The position numbers and the translations under genes were made by a program. This document shows positions 61,909 through 64,000 of a DNA stretch of 64,000 nt, one piece after another. Under the pieces are notes generated by a model. That model worked only from the letters and a program-made list of their open reading frames with translations. It made no database searches and was not told the origin of the DNA. The DNA comes from CAMYLY01 sp036397755 (GTDB taxonomy: Bacteria > Gemmatimonadota > Gemmatimonadetes > Gemmatimonadales > GWC2-71-9), in contig DASWII010000009.1 of the NCBI GenBank assembly GCA_036397755.1, positions 1 to 64,000 of the forward strand, read 5' to 3'. The first letter of the stretch is position 1; the number at the start of each line of letters is the position of its first letter.

Positions 61909-63170
61909 TGGCGGGCCTCCGCGCGGCCCGTGTCGCGGCCGTCGCCGCGACCATGGTGGGAGCGTGGCTGGCGGCCCGCTCACTGTGGTTCAGCCAACGC
62001 ATTCCCATTGCGCCACCGATCGTCGTGTCGCAAGCGTACGCGTTTCAGCTGGACACGCTGCGCCGCGACGAGACCCTGTCGCACCTGTTCGCCCGTCACG
62101 GCATCAGTGGACAGGATCTCCTTGATTTCCTCGGCACGGCCGAGGTGCTCGATCCTCGGCGTACCAGAGCCGGACAGGTCTTCGAGTTCCGCAGCCCGCT
62201 GTTCGCCGACCGCGCGGATCGCGTCCGGGTGCGACTCGGCGATGTGATCCTCCTGGCGTCCCGCGACAGCCTCGGCGCGTGGGATGCCGCTGCCGAGGAG
62301 GTCGTGTGGTCGCCACAGGTAGCGCGGGCGTCGGGTACGATTCAGTCGACGCTCGAAGCGACCGTGCGCCAGATGATCCCAGACTCGATGCTGCCGGAGC
62401 GCGAGCGCACACGATTGACGTTGAATATCGCGGACGGTGTGTTCGGCTGGGTAATCGATTTCACCCGCGACATCTATCCCGACGATCGGATCGCCGTCGT
62501 GTTCGAGCGGGAGGAATCCTCCGCCGGCGACGTACGCGTGGGGAGGGTGCTTGCGGTCCAGCTCGAGAGTCGCGGCCGTGCCAACCAGGCGTTTCTGCTC
62601 GAGGACGGTGCGGGACGTCAGTTCTACTACGACGAGCAAGGGCAGTCCCTTCGCCGAGCCTTCCGTCGGTATCCCGTGGAATATGACAGAATCACGTCGG
62701 GGTTCTCTCGCCGGCGTCTGCATCCGGTGCTGCAGCGGTATCGCGCGCATCGGGGCGTCGACTTCTCCGCGCCGACCGGGACACCCATCTTGGCCACCGC
62801 CGACGGCACGGTGAGCCGCGCGGGGTCGTGGGGCACGTATGGCATCGCCGTGGGAATCCGTCACGCGCGCGGCGTCGAGACCCGGTACGCGCACATGAGC
62901 CGTGTGGCGCGTGGTATTCGGGCGGGCGTGCGCGTCGTGCAGGGCCAGGTGATCGGGTACTCGGGCATGACGGGACTCGCGAGTGGTCCGCACGTTCACT
63001 ACGAGTTCCTCCAGAACGGGCGGCACGTGAATCCGTCCACCGCCGTGCAGTACGGCATGGGGGATCCCGTGCCACGCGCTCGCCGAGACGAATTCGACGA
63101 GCTCCGCGACCGATACCTCGCCATGCTGACGACGCCCGCGCAGGAAACGGCAGCCGCCGACGGCGACTGA
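61908..63170 (+). CDS. M23-family peptidoglycan endopeptidase
   Basis: 420 residues with an N-terminal membrane anchor/signal (about 8-30), a LysM-like or OapA-like region (about 50-110, DETLSHLFARHGISGQDLL), a middle domain (about 150-255) and the M23 lysostaphin-type domain (about 275-380). Catalytic ligands look complete: HRGVDFSAP (H and D), TRYAHMSRV and GPHVHYEF (HxH), so it should be an active endopeptidase rather than a degenerate amidase activator. Directly coupled to ftsZ (shared base), which suggests a role in septal wall splitting. Confidence 0.9.
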   Translation: MAGLRAARVAAVAATMVGAWLAARSLWFSQRIPIAPPIVVSQAYAFQLDTLRRDETLSHLFARHGISGQDLLDFLGTAEVLDPRRTRAGQVFEFRSPLFADRADRVRVRLGDVILLASRDSLGAWDAAAEEVVWSPQVARASGTIQSTLEATVRQMIPDSMLPERERTRLTLNIADGVFGWVIDFTRDIYPDDRIAVVFEREESSAGDVRVGRVLAVQLESRGRANQAFLLEDGAGRQFYYDEQGQSLRRAFRRYPVEYDRITSGFSRRRLHPVLQRYRAHRGVDFSAPTGTPILATADGTVSRAGSWGTYGIAVGIRHARGVETRYAHMSRVARGIRAGVRVVQGQVIGYSGMTGLASGPHVHYEFLQNGRHVNPSTAVQYGMGDPVPRARRDEFDELRDRYLAMLTTPAQETAAADGD

Positions 63171-63188
63171 CCCCCCGGGACCTTCTGG

Positions 63189-63878
63189 GTGGACCTCTTC
63201 CCCGCTCTTGACATCCAGCGCGGGCGTTTGGCGCGCGCGACGGACTCGCACGCGACGGATCCGATGGCGGCGGCGCAGGCGCTTGCCACCCAGGGTGCGG
63301 CATGGATTCACGTCGTCGATATGGACCGCGCGCTTCAGACCGGAGGTGACAACACCGATCTCGTGTGCCGCCTGTGTGCGATCGACGACGTCGCCGTCCA
63401 GGTCGGCGGGAACCCCATCGACCCTGAGCTCGTGGGTCGGTACGCCACGGCCGGAGCTCGGCGCGTGGTATTGGGTGCAGGTGTCGTGTGCGATCCGGAT
63501 CGAGCGGCGGCCTGCCTCGCCGCCGTCGCGCGACATCGCAGCGCCGTGGCCCTCGAGGTCCAGGATGGCCGGCTGATCTCGCGATCGGGGACGGACCTTC
63601 CGCTCACGCTGTCGGAAGCGATCGAAAACGTGACGTCGCTGGGGATCCCGCGGGTCGTGTATCGACACCTGGGCCGTGACGGTCAACTCGGCGGTCTGGA
63701 TCTCACCGGCGCCAGCGCCGTGCTCGGCGCCGGTGTTTCCGTGATCGTGGCCGGAGGGACGGCGACGCTGGACGAGCTGGCGCAGGCGCGGGCCATGGGG
63801 TTTGCCGGAGTCATCGTCGGTCGGGCGCTGCTGGATGGAGCGTTCACCCTGCGAGAGGCCCTCGCATGTTGTGGGTGA
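63189..63878 (+). CDS. hisA: HisA-like TIM-barrel protein, divergent
   Basis: 229 residues, slightly shorter than typical HisA (about 240-245). It keeps the two catalytic aspartates, in LFPALDIQRG (near residue 7) and LEVQDGRLI (near 125). Conserved phosphate loops are altered: VQVGGNPID where HisA has GGGIR, and HLGRDGQLGG in place of the DISRDGT loop. The final AGGTATLDELAQARAMGFAGVIVGRALLDG is family-like. True HisA isomerises ProFAR in histidine synthesis; with these changes and no his genes nearby, the activity is uncertain. GTG start. Confidence 0.72.
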   Translation: MDLFPALDIQRGRLARATDSHATDPMAAAQALATQGAAWIHVVDMDRALQTGGDNTDLVCRLCAIDDVAVQVGGNPIDPELVGRYATAGARRVVLGAGVVCDPDRAAACLAAVARHRSAVALEVQDGRLISRSGTDLPLTLSEAIENVTSLGIPRVVYRHLGRDGQLGGLDLTGASAVLGAGVSVIVAGGTATLDELAQARAMGFAGVIVGRALLDGAFTLREALACCG

Positions 63879-64000
63879 TCGTGGCTGGGAGCGTTGGCGC
63901 CGTGGGCGCGTCCGTCGTGTACTACTGGCGCGAGCGGCTCGGTCGCGGCGCCACAGTACCCATTGCGCTGCGGACGCTTGCGCTTGCCGCGCTCGTGCTG
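63866..64000 (+). CDS. N-terminus of a membrane protein, cut by the window end
   Basis: 45 residues are visible: a transmembrane helix (LWVIVAGSVGAVGASVVYYW), a basic stretch (RERLGRG) and the start of a second helix (IALRTLALAALVL). The pattern resembles the N-terminal domain of BatA/aerotolerance-type von Willebrand proteins, but that is a guess. ATG 63866 overlaps the preceding gene by 13 bases. Confidence 0.55.
   Translation, partial: MLWVIVAGSVGAVGASVVYYWRERLGRGATVPIALRTLALAALVL

Noticed and set aside
1..64000. CRISPR arrays, insertion sequences, prophage or integrative elements
   Set aside because: I found no regularly spaced identical repeats, transposase or integrase-like products, or flanking direct repeats at the tRNA genes.

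Overview
This is a gene-dense, GC-rich (about two-thirds G+C by eye) bacterial chromosome segment. I infer a Gemmatimonadota member or a close relative, with moderate confidence. The reasons are the diderm-style gene set with a meso-diaminopimelate peptidoglycan ligase (MurE with DNPR), the class I fumarase, the eukaryote-like type 2 IleRS, the secreted M14 peptidase and fused membrane 'spermidine synthase', and the many ATGA/GTGA translational couplings. I see no insertion sequence, prophage, CRISPR array or rRNA. The window reads as core chromosome.

Layout. 1-13.3 kb holds mostly single genes on both strands: a secreted amidase, a secreted protein with a duplicated domain, a 13-ish-TM protein fused to a spermidine-synthase fold, a zinc-ribbon/SH3b membrane protein, a membrane endonuclease/exonuclease/phosphatase, class I fumarase, a HEAT-repeat protein, a small membrane protein, a small unknown protein, a universal stress protein and a lipoprotein. 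13.3-13.85 kb has no convincing gene. 13.86-19.2 kb: CPBP protease, M14 peptidase, TerB-like protein, TilS. 19.4-25.9 kb: ftsH-folP-cdaA-DUF2723 operon. 25.9-33.0 kb: a promoter followed by yggS-divIVA-PNP-ileS-dksA-lspA-rluD, nearly all overlapping by 4 bases.

33.15-44.5 kb is the most unusual part. It is a tightly coupled ten-gene operon of TPR proteins, two DUF4388 (PATAN) proteins, three roadblock/LC7 proteins, an MglA-type small GTPase, a protein with two tandem DnaA-type AAA+ modules but no DNA-binding domain IV, and a membrane-anchored HExxH peptidase. It looks like a polarity/signalling or surface-behaviour module. I do not know it as a described system.

44.5-46.8 kb: a 61-residue membrane protein joined to tRNA-Val(TAC), a secreted TPR protein, and tRNA-Asp(GTC) with its own promoter and an 11-bp perfect hairpin after it. 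46.8-61.9 kb is the dcw cluster: rsmH-ftsL-ftsI(PASTA)-murE-murF-mraY-murD-ftsW-murG / murC-ftsQ-ftsA-ftsZ, without mraZ, murB or ddl. It has one internal gap, which carries a likely second promoter before murC. It continues with an M23 endopeptidase, a divergent HisA-like protein and the start of a membrane protein cut by the window end.

Two cross-cutting observations stand out. First, many operon-first genes have a TAnnnT -10 element ending only 6-9 bases before the start codon, implying leaderless mRNAs. Second, the IleRS signature is G-I-H-H instead of H-x-G-H, an arrangement reported for mupirocin hyper-resistant IleRS2 enzymes.
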